Assembly (NCBI RefSeq): GCF_029688865.1 | Contig: NZ_JARUKV010000025.1 | Location: 1-64,000 of the forward strand | Direction of reading: 5' to 3' | DNA: 64,000 nucleotides | Source: Natronococcus sp. A-GB7 | GTDB lineage: Archaea; Halobacteriota; Halobacteria; Halobacteriales; Natrialbaceae | Part shown: positions 33,405 through 40,780 of the stretch, piece by piece | How positions within the stretch are numbered: the stretch's first letter is position 1 | Layout: every line of letters begins with the position of its first letter | The notes under the pieces: model-generated | What the model saw: only the letters and a program-made list of their open reading frames with translations | Told to the model about the DNA's origin: nothing | The model's database searches: none | Made by a program: the position numbers and the translations under genes

Positions 33405-33491
33405 GAGAATCTATCGTCCGTAGCAGACTGCGGTAAAAGTGTTTTCTCGCCGCGGCAGAGGGCACCGCTTTCGAATGCGAGGGACTGACGC

Positions 33492-33893
33492 TCACTCGAC
33501 GACGAGCACCGGTCTCGTCGAGTCGGTCGCGACCCGCTCGGAGACGCTCTTTCGGAGGAAGCGATCCAGCCCTCGATTGCGACCCATGACGATGAGATCG
33601 ACGTCGTGTTCGTCGGCGTACTGGAGGATCGCCTTGTGTCGTAGGCCGTGTGTCACCGTCGTCCGGACGTCCTCGAGGCCAGCGTCGGCGGCCCGCGTGG
33701 CGACGTAGTCGACGGCCTCCCCGCCGGCGACCTCCAGGTCCTCGAAGTCCACTCCCGGCGCGATCGCCGCGGAGTTGACGACGTACAGCGCGTGAACGGT
33801 CGAGCCGTGGACGCGAGCGAGGTCGATCGCCTCGTCGATCGCCCGATCAGTGTTCTCCCGGCCGTCCGTCGGAATCAGTACCGAATCGTACAT
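33492..33893 (-). CDS. Universal stress protein (UspA family), second
   Basis: A 133-residue single USP domain with MYDSVLIPTDGRENTDRAIDEA at the start and the ATP-binding LIVMGRNRGLDRFLRKSVSERV near the end, followed by PVLVVE. I start at ATG 33893; an upstream in-frame start would add nine residues. Divergent from the DegT gene. Confidence 0.92.
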   Translation of the reverse strand: MYDSVLIPTDGRENTDRAIDEAIDLARVHGSTVHALYVVNSAAIAPGVDFEDLEVAGGEAVDYVATRAADAGLEDVRTTVTHGLRHKAILQYADEHDVDLIVMGRNRGLDRFLRKSVSERVATDSTRPVLVVE

Positions 33894-34041
33894 GCGTGAC
33901 CGTTCGGTCAGGACGACCAAAAGCGGTCGGTCGACTCGGGCGTCGAACTCGAGGGACGAACGACGGTCGGCGACCGAAACGACCCCGTTCGATCAGGTAG
34001 TGAACGGCTACTTACCTTTCGGATCCTCGAACCCGACGTCG

Positions 34042-35238
34042 ATGAGCGACGACATTCCGCTGTTCGAGATCGCCTGGGACGAACGCGACGTACGGAACGC
34101 GGTCGACTCCATCACGCGGGGCTCGTACTGGGCCAACGGACCTTACGTCGAGGCGTTCGAGGACGGCCTCGAGCGCTACCTCGGCGTCGAGCACGCCGTA
34201 ACGGTCAACTCCGGAACGACGGCGCTGGTCGCGGCCCTCGAGGCCCACGGGGTCGGCGAGGACGACGAGGTCGTCGTCCCGGCGTTTACCTTCATCGCGA
34301 CGGCCAACGCCGTCCGTCTCGTCGGCGCCCGGCCCGTGTTCGCCGACATCGAATCGGAGACCTACGGGTTGGACCCGGCGGCCGTCGCCGATGCGGTCAC
34401 CGAGCGGACGGCTGCGATCGTGCCGGTCCATCCATACGGCGCACCCTGCCGGATCGACGCCCTCGCGGCGGTCGCGGCCGAGGCGGACGTTCCGCTGATC
34501 GAGGACGCCGCCGAGGCGTTCGGGAGCACCTACCGGGGGAAGGCGGTCGGCACGTTCGGCGAGACCGCGGCGCTGAGTTTCTGCCAGAACAAGATCCTGC
34601 CGACCGGCGAGGGCGGCGCCGTCGTCACCGACGACGACGAACTCGCGCGCCGGCTCGAGCGGTTTCGCTCCCATGGGCGGGCCTCAGCGGAGTACTTCGA
34701 CTCGGCCGCGAGCGGCGACTACGTCGGGCTCGGTACGAACATCCGGATGTCGGATCTCGTCGCCGCCGTCGGCTGTGCACAGCTCGAGAAGGTCGACGAA
34801 CTGATCGCCGAGCGTCGACGGGTTGCCGGACGGTACGCCGCTGGGCTGTCCGGGATCGACGGCGTCGAACCCCACCCCGAGCCGGCCGACGCGTACCACG
34901 TCCGCCAGCTCTACACCGTGACGCTGGCTCCGGGCGTCGACCGCGAGGCCGTCATCGAGACGCTGTCCGAACGCGGGATCGCCTCGAAGATCTACTGGGA
35001 TCCGCCGGTTCACCTGACCGACGCGTACCGGGACCGACACGAGCCTGGCTCGCTGCCCGTGACTGAGGCCGTTAGCGGGTGCGTTCTCTCCCTTCCGATC
35101 GCTCCCGTTCTCGACAACGACGCCGTCGACCGCGTCGTCGCCGGCCTCAGGGCTGCACTCGAGTCACAGTCGATCGGCGGCGCGGCCGACGGGATCGGGT
35201 CGGCGGTCGGTACCGACGGCTCTCGATCGAGACAGTAA
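34042..35238 (+). CDS. DegT/DnrJ/EryC1 PLP aminotransferase, second
   Basis: A 398-residue sugar aminotransferase. NSGTTALVAALEAHG (about residue 53), AFTFIATANAVRLVGARPVF, EDAAEAFGS and the pyridoxal-phosphate lysine in SFCQNKILPTGEGG (about residue 182) are present. The C-terminal about 25 residues are a low-complexity extension. ATG 34042 follows by 20 bases an AT-rich TACTTACC that may be promoter. Followed by the CBS-epimerase gene, so the two probably act on one nucleotide sugar, amine at C3 or C4 unknown. Confidence 0.92.
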   Translation: MSDDIPLFEIAWDERDVRNAVDSITRGSYWANGPYVEAFEDGLERYLGVEHAVTVNSGTTALVAALEAHGVGEDDEVVVPAFTFIATANAVRLVGARPVFADIESETYGLDPAAVADAVTERTAAIVPVHPYGAPCRIDALAAVAAEADVPLIEDAAEAFGSTYRGKAVGTFGETAALSFCQNKILPTGEGGAVVTDDDELARRLERFRSHGRASAEYFDSAASGDYVGLGTNIRMSDLVAAVGCAQLEKVDELIAERRRVAGRYAAGLSGIDGVEPHPEPADAYHVRQLYTVTLAPGVDREAVIETLSERGIASKIYWDPPVHLTDAYRDRHEPGSLPVTEAVSGCVLSLPIAPVLDNDAVDRVVAGLRAALESQSIGGAADGIGSAVGTDGSRSRQ

Positions 35239-35268
35239 CGGACGGCTGACCGTCGTGCCAGTCGATGC

Positions 35269-35278
35269 ATAACAAAGC
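35269..35278 (+). promoter_or_regulatory. Promoter-like ATAACAAAGC upstream of CBS-epimerase gene
   Basis: Plus-strand ATAACAAAGC about 75 bases before the ATG at 35352. Same core as the elements upstream of the glycan operon, DUF1616 and padR-like genes, and also with a long leader. Confidence 0.45.
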
Positions 35279-35351
35279 AACTCTTTCTGGTTCGGCGAAA
35301 CAGTGCGTCGAACCGGCTGGAATCGGCACTCGGCGTACCGCACGTACAACC

Positions 35352-36782
35352 ATGAGATGGGTACCAATCACGGGCGACGGGACGTCGATCCGGGAGGCGA
35401 TCGCTCGGATCGATCGCACCGGTGGACGTGGCGTCGTCGTCGACGGTCAGAATCGACCCGCAGAAGCTGTACCGAGCGAGCAACTCAGGACGGCGCTGTT
35501 CGAGGGAGCGACCCCGGACGCGCCGGTTTCGTCGATCGTCGACGGAACGGCGGAACCGGACGTCGAACTGGAGTCGAACGCCGACGCCGGGCTCGAGGGG
35601 GTCACCGACGGAACGATCCGCGAGGCGCCGATGGAGATCGAAGCCGAACGCGCTTCCGAGCCGGATGGCCGCGCCGTCGAGACCGTGCTCGTCGTCGGCG
35701 GTGCCGGCTACGTTGGCTCGGTGTTGTGTCGGAAACTTCTCGAGGACGGCTTTACCGTCCGCGTCCTCGACCCGCTCATGTACGGAAACGGCGGTATCGC
35801 CGCACTCGAGGGGCGCGATCGGTTCGCGCTGTACCGGGGTGACGCCCGCTCAGTCGACGACGTTCTCGAGGCGATCGAGGGGGTCGACGCCGTCGTCCAC
35901 CTCGGCGGAATCGTCGGGGATCCCGCTACCGCGCTCGATCCGCGAAAGACCCTCGAGTACAACCTCCACTCGACGCAGCTACTGGCGTCGATCTGCAAGT
36001 ACCACGGACTCAACCGGTTCCTGTTCGCCTCGACTTGCAGCGTCTACGGACGAACCGACGGGGCCGGGCGGTGTACCGAGGACGACCCCCTCAATCCGGT
36101 CTCGCTGTACGCGCGAGCGAAGATTCAGTCCGAGCGGGCCCTCCGGGAACTCGCCGACGAGCGGTTCGCCCCGACGGTCCTCAGGATGGCGACGGTGTAC
36201 GGCTACTCGCCGCGGATGCGCTTCGACCTCGTCGGGAACGTGTTGCCAGCGAAGGCACACGAGAAGGGCGTCGTTCCCGTCTTCGGGGGCGACCAGTACC
36301 GCCCGAACGTCCACGTCGAGGACGTCGCGCGGGCGTACCAGGCGTGTCTGACCGCTCCCTTCGAGGACGTCGCCGGGGAGACGTTCAACGTCGGTTCGAA
36401 CGAACAGAACTACCGGATCGACGAGCTCGCGACCGTCGTCGCCGACGCGTTCCCCGAGGCCGAAATCGAGTACCACGACGATCGGACCGACGAGCGCAGC
36501 TACCGGGTCGAGTTCGAGAAGCTCCGCTCGAGGCTCGGCTTCGAGCCCACTCGAACGATCCGCGACCACTGCCTCGAGCTCAGGGCCGCCTTCGAAGCCG
36601 ACGCGTTCGGAGCGACGACGGCGACGAAGTACAGTAACTGCGCGACCCTCGAGAGTGCGCCGTCGTACGAGGAGACCGACGCGGTGATCGAGAGCGGCGA
36701 GCCGCCCGTCCTCGAGGAGCGAGACGAGTCGACCCCGCTCGAGGCGGAGATCGGGGAACGGCGGTCCGGCGGAACTCGCTGA
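35352..36782 (+). CDS. NAD-dependent sugar epimerase/dehydratase with N-terminal CBS-like segment
   Basis: A 476-residue protein. Residues about 1-65 (ITGDGTSIREAIARIDRTGGRGVVVDG) read like a single CBS motif, as found in front of sugar-nucleotide enzymes. Residues about 115-410 are an extended SDR: VLVVGGAGYVGSVLCRKLL (NAD), STCSVYG, and YxxxK in SLYARAKIQSE. The tail (about 410-476) is acidic and without similarity. Probably an epimerase or 4,6-dehydratase acting with the aminotransferase before it. Start ATG 35352 (MRWVPITG). Confidence 0.88.
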   Translation: MRWVPITGDGTSIREAIARIDRTGGRGVVVDGQNRPAEAVPSEQLRTALFEGATPDAPVSSIVDGTAEPDVELESNADAGLEGVTDGTIREAPMEIEAERASEPDGRAVETVLVVGGAGYVGSVLCRKLLEDGFTVRVLDPLMYGNGGIAALEGRDRFALYRGDARSVDDVLEAIEGVDAVVHLGGIVGDPATALDPRKTLEYNLHSTQLLASICKYHGLNRFLFASTCSVYGRTDGAGRCTEDDPLNPVSLYARAKIQSERALRELADERFAPTVLRMATVYGYSPRMRFDLVGNVLPAKAHEKGVVPVFGGDQYRPNVHVEDVARAYQACLTAPFEDVAGETFNVGSNEQNYRIDELATVVADAFPEAEIEYHDDRTDERSYRVEFEKLRSRLGFEPTRTIRDHCLELRAAFEADAFGATTATKYSNCATLESAPSYEETDAVIESGEPPVLEERDESTPLEAEIGERRSGGTR

Positions 36783-36814
36783 GTCTGCCGAGGAAGACAC
36801 AACGAGATCGGATG

Positions 36815-36930
36815 TCGATGCGACCCACGCCGCGACTGCGGAAACACGTACGGTGAACGTACTCTCATTGGAGAAAGACTATGGAGATATCGAGGTGAAA
36901 CGAGTTCCGCTAGAACCTGCCGATGAATGA
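36815..36930 (+). pseudogene. Truncated vapC remnant (C-terminal 37 codons)
   Basis: An open frame beginning after the epimerase gene encodes the last 37 residues of a PIN-domain toxin in frame to a TGA at 36928-36930, differing from the intact VapC at 38084-38467 at five positions. The toxin's N-terminal two-thirds is missing, and no start codon or antitoxin precedes it. It is part of a 172-base copy that continues into an aroQ tail (36815-36986). Confidence 0.85.
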
Positions 36931-36986
36931 CGTAGCAATACTTCCGCCGCGTGCTACCGATTCTCGCGTTGCTTGACCTTGTTCAG
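36815..36986. repeat. 172-base direct repeat, copy 1 (vapC tail + aroQ tail)
   Basis: Aligns without gaps to 38352-38523 with about 20 mismatches counted by eye. The last 34 bases (36953-36986) are the 3' end of a chorismate mutase gene read on the minus strand (LNKVKQRENR then TAG), orphaned here. The copy stops at the same aroQ codon as copies 2 and 3. Confidence 0.9.
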
Positions 36987-37041
36987 GTCTCGGACTGATG
37001 TTACAGATCTCGTCTACTTTGCCGGTTTCTGGTGCATCTAT

Positions 37042-37326
37042 TCAGTCGTCGTCAGCGGTATACGCGCCTCCGCGACGTTTGATTCGAGCAACGACCATTC
37101 GGTACTCGTCTTGATCGAACGTGACCGCGAGACGGAACTCACCAATACGTACCTTACGGCGTGGACTGTTCTGGAGCGGTTCGCCATAGTCCGGTGGGTC
37201 TCGCCACGGAGAATCGACGATTTCGTCGAGTTTGTCGATAATGCGTTGCTGCTCGTTCGGATTGAGTGCATCGAGGTCGTCCTGTGCTTTCGATGCGAGT
37301 TCCCACGCCCACCCGTCGTCACTCAT
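37042..37326 (-). CDS. RelE/ParE-family toxin
   Basis: A 94-residue toxin of the RelE/ParE superfamily, which in the RelE branch cleaves mRNA at the ribosome. Helical N-terminus (AQDDLDALNPNEQQRIIDKLDEI), then SPRRKVRIGEFRLAVTF and RMVVARIKRRGGAY, the beta-sheet and basic C-terminus with RIG-RL and the RIKRR element. I start at ATG 37326, which overlaps the antitoxin stop by eight bases (ATGAGTGA); the longer frame would extend into the antitoxin gene. Bracketed by aroQ-tail repeats. Confidence 0.9.
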   Translation of the reverse strand: MSDDGWAWELASKAQDDLDALNPNEQQRIIDKLDEIVDSPWRDPPDYGEPLQNSPRRKVRIGEFRLAVTFDQDEYRMVVARIKRRGGAYTADDD

Positions 37327-37603
37327 TCGTGTCGCTAGTGCCGAATCGTTCACGTGCTTCTTCGGCGCTCATCGTCCGTTCTTCACGAACGTCTTCTTCA
37401 GCTTTGAGGAGCGCAACGAGTTCATCGCGGTCGAACGTAGGGTGTTCGACGGCATCGCGTAAGGTATACCGAATAAATTCGCTCCGGCTGTTGAATCCTC
37501 GTCCTTGCCACGTGTCTTCGATCTCGTTGAGAAATGACCGTGTGACTTTGAAGTTTACCGTAACGATCTCGTCGTCGCCGTTGTTTGTGGCCGCTTCGGA
37601 CAT
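37319..37603 (-). CDS. Ribbon-helix-helix antitoxin
   Basis: A 94-residue protein. The RHH DNA-binding domain (VTVNFKVTRSFLNEIEDTW...FNSRSEFIRYTLRDAV, about residues 14-52) is followed by an acidic C-terminal tail (DRDELVALLKAEEDVREERTMSAEEARERFG) that should wrap the toxin. Upstream of and overlapping the RelE-like gene, the normal antitoxin-first order; the complex probably autoregulates. Confidence 0.9.
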   Translation of the reverse strand: MSEAATNNGDDEIVTVNFKVTRSFLNEIEDTWQGRGFNSRSEFIRYTLRDAVEHPTFDRDELVALLKAEEDVREERTMSAEEARERFGTSDTNE

Positions 37604-37705
37604 ACGTTTGTATTACCTGCGTGTTACTGTAGGTGTTTCGGCGTCCGAACGCTGAAGCTGTTGGCGAGGAGAAACAGTAGTAGATCCGTAAGATTAGTGT
37701 CGTTT

Positions 37706-37739
37706 GCTACCGGTTCTCACGCTGCTCTACTTTGTTCAG
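37706..37739. repeat. 34-base aroQ 3'-end repeat, copy 3
   Basis: Reads on the minus strand as the last ten codons and TAG of chorismate mutase. All differences from the native gene end (38490-38523) are synonymous (AAA/AAG, GTA/GTG, CGT/CGC, AAC/AAT, CGG/CGA). It sits between the two toxin-antitoxin modules and ends at the same codon as the other two copies. Confidence 0.85.
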
Positions 37740-37841
37740 ATAGACAATATCCAATGTGCGAACAGATGAAACACTGATGTCCGTACCATCAATTCTCTAC
37801 TGGTGGTAAGATTCTTTGTCTGTGGTACCGTAGTCGCACCT

Positions 37842-38087
37842 ATGTCAGCAGAAACGGACGGGCAGGGGAGGTTGTACATTCCCAAAGATGTACGAGAAAA
37901 ATACGGCGAGAAGTATCACATCGTCACGTACGAGGACAGAATCGAACTCGTTCCGGTTGCGGACGACCCCCTCGCTGCAGTCCGTGAAGCGGCAGGCGAG
38001 TTACGTGATGCGTCTGTCGACGATATTCGCGCGGATATCGAAGCAGAAGCGGAAGCTGAGGCCCGTGAGAAAGGGGACGATAGATGA
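37842..38087 (+). CDS. vapB: SpoVT/AbrB-type VapB antitoxin
   Basis: An 81-residue protein. The swapped-hairpin DNA-binding domain (GQGRLYIPKDVREKYGEKYHIVTYEDRIELVPV, about residues 6-39) is followed by an alanine/glutamate-rich helical tail for toxin binding. Start ATG 37842 (MSAETDG). Its TGA overlaps the vapC ATG (ATGA), the usual VapBC coupling. Confidence 0.9.
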   Translation: MSAETDGQGRLYIPKDVREKYGEKYHIVTYEDRIELVPVADDPLAAVREAAGELRDASVDDIRADIEAEAEAEAREKGDDR

Positions 38088-38467
38088 CGGTCTACGTCGA
38101 AACCGACTTTCTACTCGCGCTCGCCAAAGATTCGGACTGGTTGCAGCAATCAGCAGAAGAAGCACTCGACGAGTACGACGTAGAAACGTCGGCCTTCTCC
38201 TATCTCGAACTCCTCCTCGCCCGGGAACGGTACGAGTTCGATTACGTCCCACTCGTGGCAAATCTGCTCGAACTCGTCCCTGTCCGAGACGAGGAAGAGC
38301 GACAAATCGTTCTGAAGGCTGTCAACTACTACGACGAGGGAATGACGCCGTTCGATGCGTTCCACGCCGCAACTGCAGAAACACGTACGCTGAACGTACT
38401 CTCATCGGAGAAAGACTACGAAGACATCGAGGTGAAACTAGTCCCGTTAGAACCGGCCGATGAATGA
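38084..38467 (+). CDS. vapC: PIN-domain VapC toxin
   Basis: A 127-residue PIN-domain ribonuclease. The acidic active-site set is present: D8 in VETDFLLALAKD, glutamate in SYLELLLA (about residue 42), aspartate in TPFDAFHAA (about 91) and aspartate in SEKDYED (about 111). It should cleave tRNA or rRNA when released from VapB. Its end is convergent with aroQ, 23 bases apart. The C-terminal third is duplicated at 36815-36930. Confidence 0.92.
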   Translation: MTVYVETDFLLALAKDSDWLQQSAEEALDEYDVETSAFSYLELLLARERYEFDYVPLVANLLELVPVRDEEERQIVLKAVNYYDEGMTPFDAFHAATAETRTLNVLSSEKDYEDIEVKLVPLEPADE

Positions 38468-38523
38468 CGTAGCAACACCTCTGCCGCGTGCTATCGATTC
38501 TCGCGCTGCTCCACCTTGTTCAG
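38352..38523. repeat. 172-base direct repeat, copy 2 (native vapC and aroQ ends)
   Basis: Contains the end of the intact vapC, the 23-base spacer and the last ten codons and stop of the intact aroQ gene. Reference copy for the orphan copies at 36815-36986 and 37706-37739. Confidence 0.9.
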
Positions 38524-38817
38524 TTCGATCAGCAGCCGGAAGATCGCTTTCACGAGGTTCGCGTCGACGTCGAACTGCTCGGCGTTGTGACCCGCTCGCT
38601 CCATCACCTGCTCCTCCTGTTTCTCGTCGGTCGTCGGCAGGCCCTTCTCGTCTTTGACCGCCGCGATCGTGTCCGCGACGTAGGTTCGCTGGGCGATCAG
38701 CTCGACGATCTCGCGATCGATTGTCTGGATCTCCTCGCGGAGTTCGTCGAGGTCCATCTCTTCGGGCGCTCGATCCGTCGACTCGGTTCCGTTCGTGTCG
38801 GTATCGTTCGGTGTCAT
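38491..38817 (-). CDS. aroQ: Chorismate mutase (AroQ class)
   Basis: A 108-residue protein. After an acidic linker of about 20 residues the AroQ helical fold begins (MDLDELREEIQTIDREIVELIAQRTYVADTIAAVKDEKG, split here by position about 21-60) and ends LIELNKVEQRENR. The arginine in the first helix and the lysine of AVK are the substrate-contacting positions. Converts chorismate to prephenate. Co-transcribed after shikimate kinase (ATGA overlap). Its 3' end is the repeated unit of the neighbouring toxin-antitoxin region. Confidence 0.93.
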   Translation of the reverse strand: MTPNDTDTNGTESTDRAPEEMDLDELREEIQTIDREIVELIAQRTYVADTIAAVKDEKGLPTTDEKQEEQVMERAGHNAEQFDVDANLVKAIFRLLIELNKVEQRENR

Positions 38818-39683
38818 GTGGTTCGTGTCCCGTCGGTTCGCGTCGTCAGTAGCCGCGTCGTTCCGTCCCGCTCGTCCCATCGTTCGCGGATCTCCTCGAG
38901 CGTCGACCGGTCGCCGACGGCCACGTAGCTCGGCCCTGTTCCCGACAGCGAGACGCCGGCGGCGTCGGGCATCGCCTCGAGCATCGGTCCCGTCGGGAAC
39001 TCGAGAGCGCCACAGAACGCGAAGCCGTTGACGGTCATCGCCTCGCCGTAGCGGCCCTCGAGGGCCAGCTCCTCGACGAGCTCGGCCATCGGCGCGATCC
39101 GCTCGCAGGCCGAGACGTCGGCGTCGGCGCTGAAAGCCTGTTCAGGCGGGGTGTACACAAGCGCGTCCCAGTCGACGGGTTCGCGGGCGAGCAGCTCGTC
39201 GGTCGCGTTGTCCGTGACCGTCACCCCACCGAGCATGCTCGCGCTGGCGTCGTCGAACGCTCCCGTCGCCGTGACGCCGGCGTCGCGGGCCGCCCGCACG
39301 CCGAGCCGGCAGGCATCGATCCGATCGACGGCGTCGGTGATCTCGAGGGCGTCGAGGGTCGCCAGCACCGTGGCGTTGGCCGCGGCGCTCGAGCTCTTGA
39401 GCCCGGCGGCCATCGGGATCTCGCTCTCCGTCCGGACCCGAGCGCCGACGTCGCCGGTGAGCCCCGCGGCGTCGGCGTACTCCTTGAGGGCGAGCTCGGC
39501 GCAGCGTTCGACGAGCCCGGTGTCGGCGTCCGGCTGCTCGGCGACGGTGCCGACGACCTCGCCGTCGGTCGTCAGCTCGACCGTCGCGGTCGTCTCGAGA
39601 TCGATCGCGAACGCCGATCCGCGACCGGTCGCGAGCGCGTTCAGCACGGTTCCGGCCGCCGACGCAACAGCCCGGCCATCCAT
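38814..39683 (-). CDS. Archaeal shikimate kinase (GHMP family)
   Basis: A 289-residue GHMP-type kinase, unrelated to bacterial AroK. IPMAAGLKSSSAAANATVLATL (about residues 93-114) is the ATP loop PxxxGLxSSxA. TGAFDDASASMLGG and SGTGPSYVAVG are the other GHMP motifs. Phosphorylates shikimate in aromatic amino acid synthesis, and the following gene takes chorismate to prephenate. Start ATG 39683 (MDGRAVAS); the longer frame covers upstream shadow. Confidence 0.94.
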   Translation of the reverse strand: MDGRAVASAAGTVLNALATGRGSAFAIDLETTATVELTTDGEVVGTVAEQPDADTGLVERCAELALKEYADAAGLTGDVGARVRTESEIPMAAGLKSSSAAANATVLATLDALEITDAVDRIDACRLGVRAARDAGVTATGAFDDASASMLGGVTVTDNATDELLAREPVDWDALVYTPPEQAFSADADVSACERIAPMAELVEELALEGRYGEAMTVNGFAFCGALEFPTGPMLEAMPDAAGVSLSGTGPSYVAVGDRSTLEEIRERWDERDGTTRLLTTRTDGTRTT

Positions 39684-39820
39684 ACCGGTCCCTCTCGCCC
39701 GGGCCGTATTTAGGCTGGCGATCACGGCGAGTAGTGGCTCCGGTTGAGTGCGGGCACGCCCCGGCGTTCGACCGGGACCGCGAACGCACCGTTTTTCTCC
39801 GGCCCGGTCGAACCGGACGT

Positions 39821-40252
39821 ATGAGCCAGCGCAGCAACGTCGCACCCAGCACGATCGGCGTCGACTTCGTCGAGGGTGGCGTCGTCGTCGAGTACCTCGA
39901 CGGACGGGACGTCTTCTACCACGGTCCGCCGAAACCCGTCGAGCGGACGGTGAAGACACCTCCGGGAAAGGAGGTCCACGTCCTGGTCACGGATCCCGAC
40001 GGCGTCGAGGGCGTCATGACCTACGTCAACGACCGCAACACCCAGGCGGAGATCCTCGAGTCGACCGGCGTCGGCCGGGTGATGCTCGAGGGTGACGACG
40101 AGGAGGTGCTGTTCCCGGGCGTGACGGTATCGACAACGGCCTACGCGATCCAGGTCGAGGCCGAGCCGTCGACGGTCGACGGCCGCGTCTTCGTCTTCGC
40201 CGAGGACGAGATGAGCGAACACGCCTACGAACTCGTCGAGGCTGTCGACTGA
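39821..40252 (+). CDS. DUF5796-family protein
   Basis: A 143-residue acidic protein conserved in haloarchaea (DUF5796). Beta-rich, with GVDFVEGGVVVEYLDGRDVFYHGPP at the start and conserved HVLVTDPDGVEGVMTYVNDRNTQ. No catalytic motif known. Its TGA overlaps the ATG of the next gene, so the two are co-transcribed. Function unknown. Confidence 0.8.
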   Translation: MSQRSNVAPSTIGVDFVEGGVVVEYLDGRDVFYHGPPKPVERTVKTPPGKEVHVLVTDPDGVEGVMTYVNDRNTQAEILESTGVGRVMLEGDDEEVLFPGVTVSTTAYAIQVEAEPSTVDGRVFVFAEDEMSEHAYELVEAVD

Positions 40253-40497
40253 TGCCCTTACAGAAGTCCTGGCGGGAGCTGGATCGGGACGCCGTCGCCC
40301 GCGCACCCGACCGACCCGGCGTCTACGAACTCGGCGACGGCTCCGGGACCGTCCTGTCGATCGATCACGGCGTGTTGCAGGACGAACTCAAGACGGCGCT
40401 CGCCTACGGGGACGGCGACCGCGTCCGCTGGACGGAGACGCACACCTTAGAGCAGGCCAGAGAGCTCGCGGCCGACCACCGCGAACGCCTCGAGTAG
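40252..40497 (+). CDS. Small GIY-YIG-fold-like protein (DUF7508-like)
   Basis: An 81-residue protein. APDRPGVYELGDGSGTVLSIDHG looks like the first strand and turn of a GIY-YIG domain (as in PxxPGVYxF), but the second YIG strand and the catalytic arginine/glutamate are absent, so nuclease activity is unlikely. Coupled to the DUF5796 gene by one-base overlap. Function unknown. Confidence 0.75.
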   Translation: MPLQKSWRELDRDAVARAPDRPGVYELGDGSGTVLSIDHGVLQDELKTALAYGDGDRVRWTETHTLEQARELAADHRERLE

Positions 40498-40539
40498 CGG
40501 GCGTTCGTTTTCGGCCGCTCGGACGGACGGCAGTCCGTC

Positions 40540-40674
40540 TCACTGGATGTACGACGGGTCGCTGCCGTCGCAGTGTTTCTCGTGTTCCGTGGCGTCGGAC
40601 TGCTCGTCGAACAGCAGCCCGCAGGTTTCACACTCGAACCAGGTGGCGTCGTCTCGTTCGGTCTGGACCACCAT
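40540..40674 (-). CDS. Small C2H2-type zinc finger protein (DUF7128-like)
   Basis: A 44-residue protein made almost entirely of one zinc finger: FECETCGLLF, then HEKHC, giving CxxC and HxxxC/H ligands. Start ATG 40674 (MVVQTERDD). Too short for most gene finders but well conserved in haloarchaea. Antisense to the 5' leader of the AAA ATPase gene's upstream frame, with no overlap to its chosen start. Confidence 0.78.
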   Translation of the reverse strand: MVVQTERDDATWFECETCGLLFDEQSDATEHEKHCDGSDPSYIQ

Positions 40675-40780
40675 GTCCGAAGATGTGATACGGACCCCCA
40701 AAGGCGTTTCTCCGGCAGCGGCCGACGATCCCGTCGGCTCGAGGACAATTCTCAAGACCACGGGCGCGGAACCACCCTCC

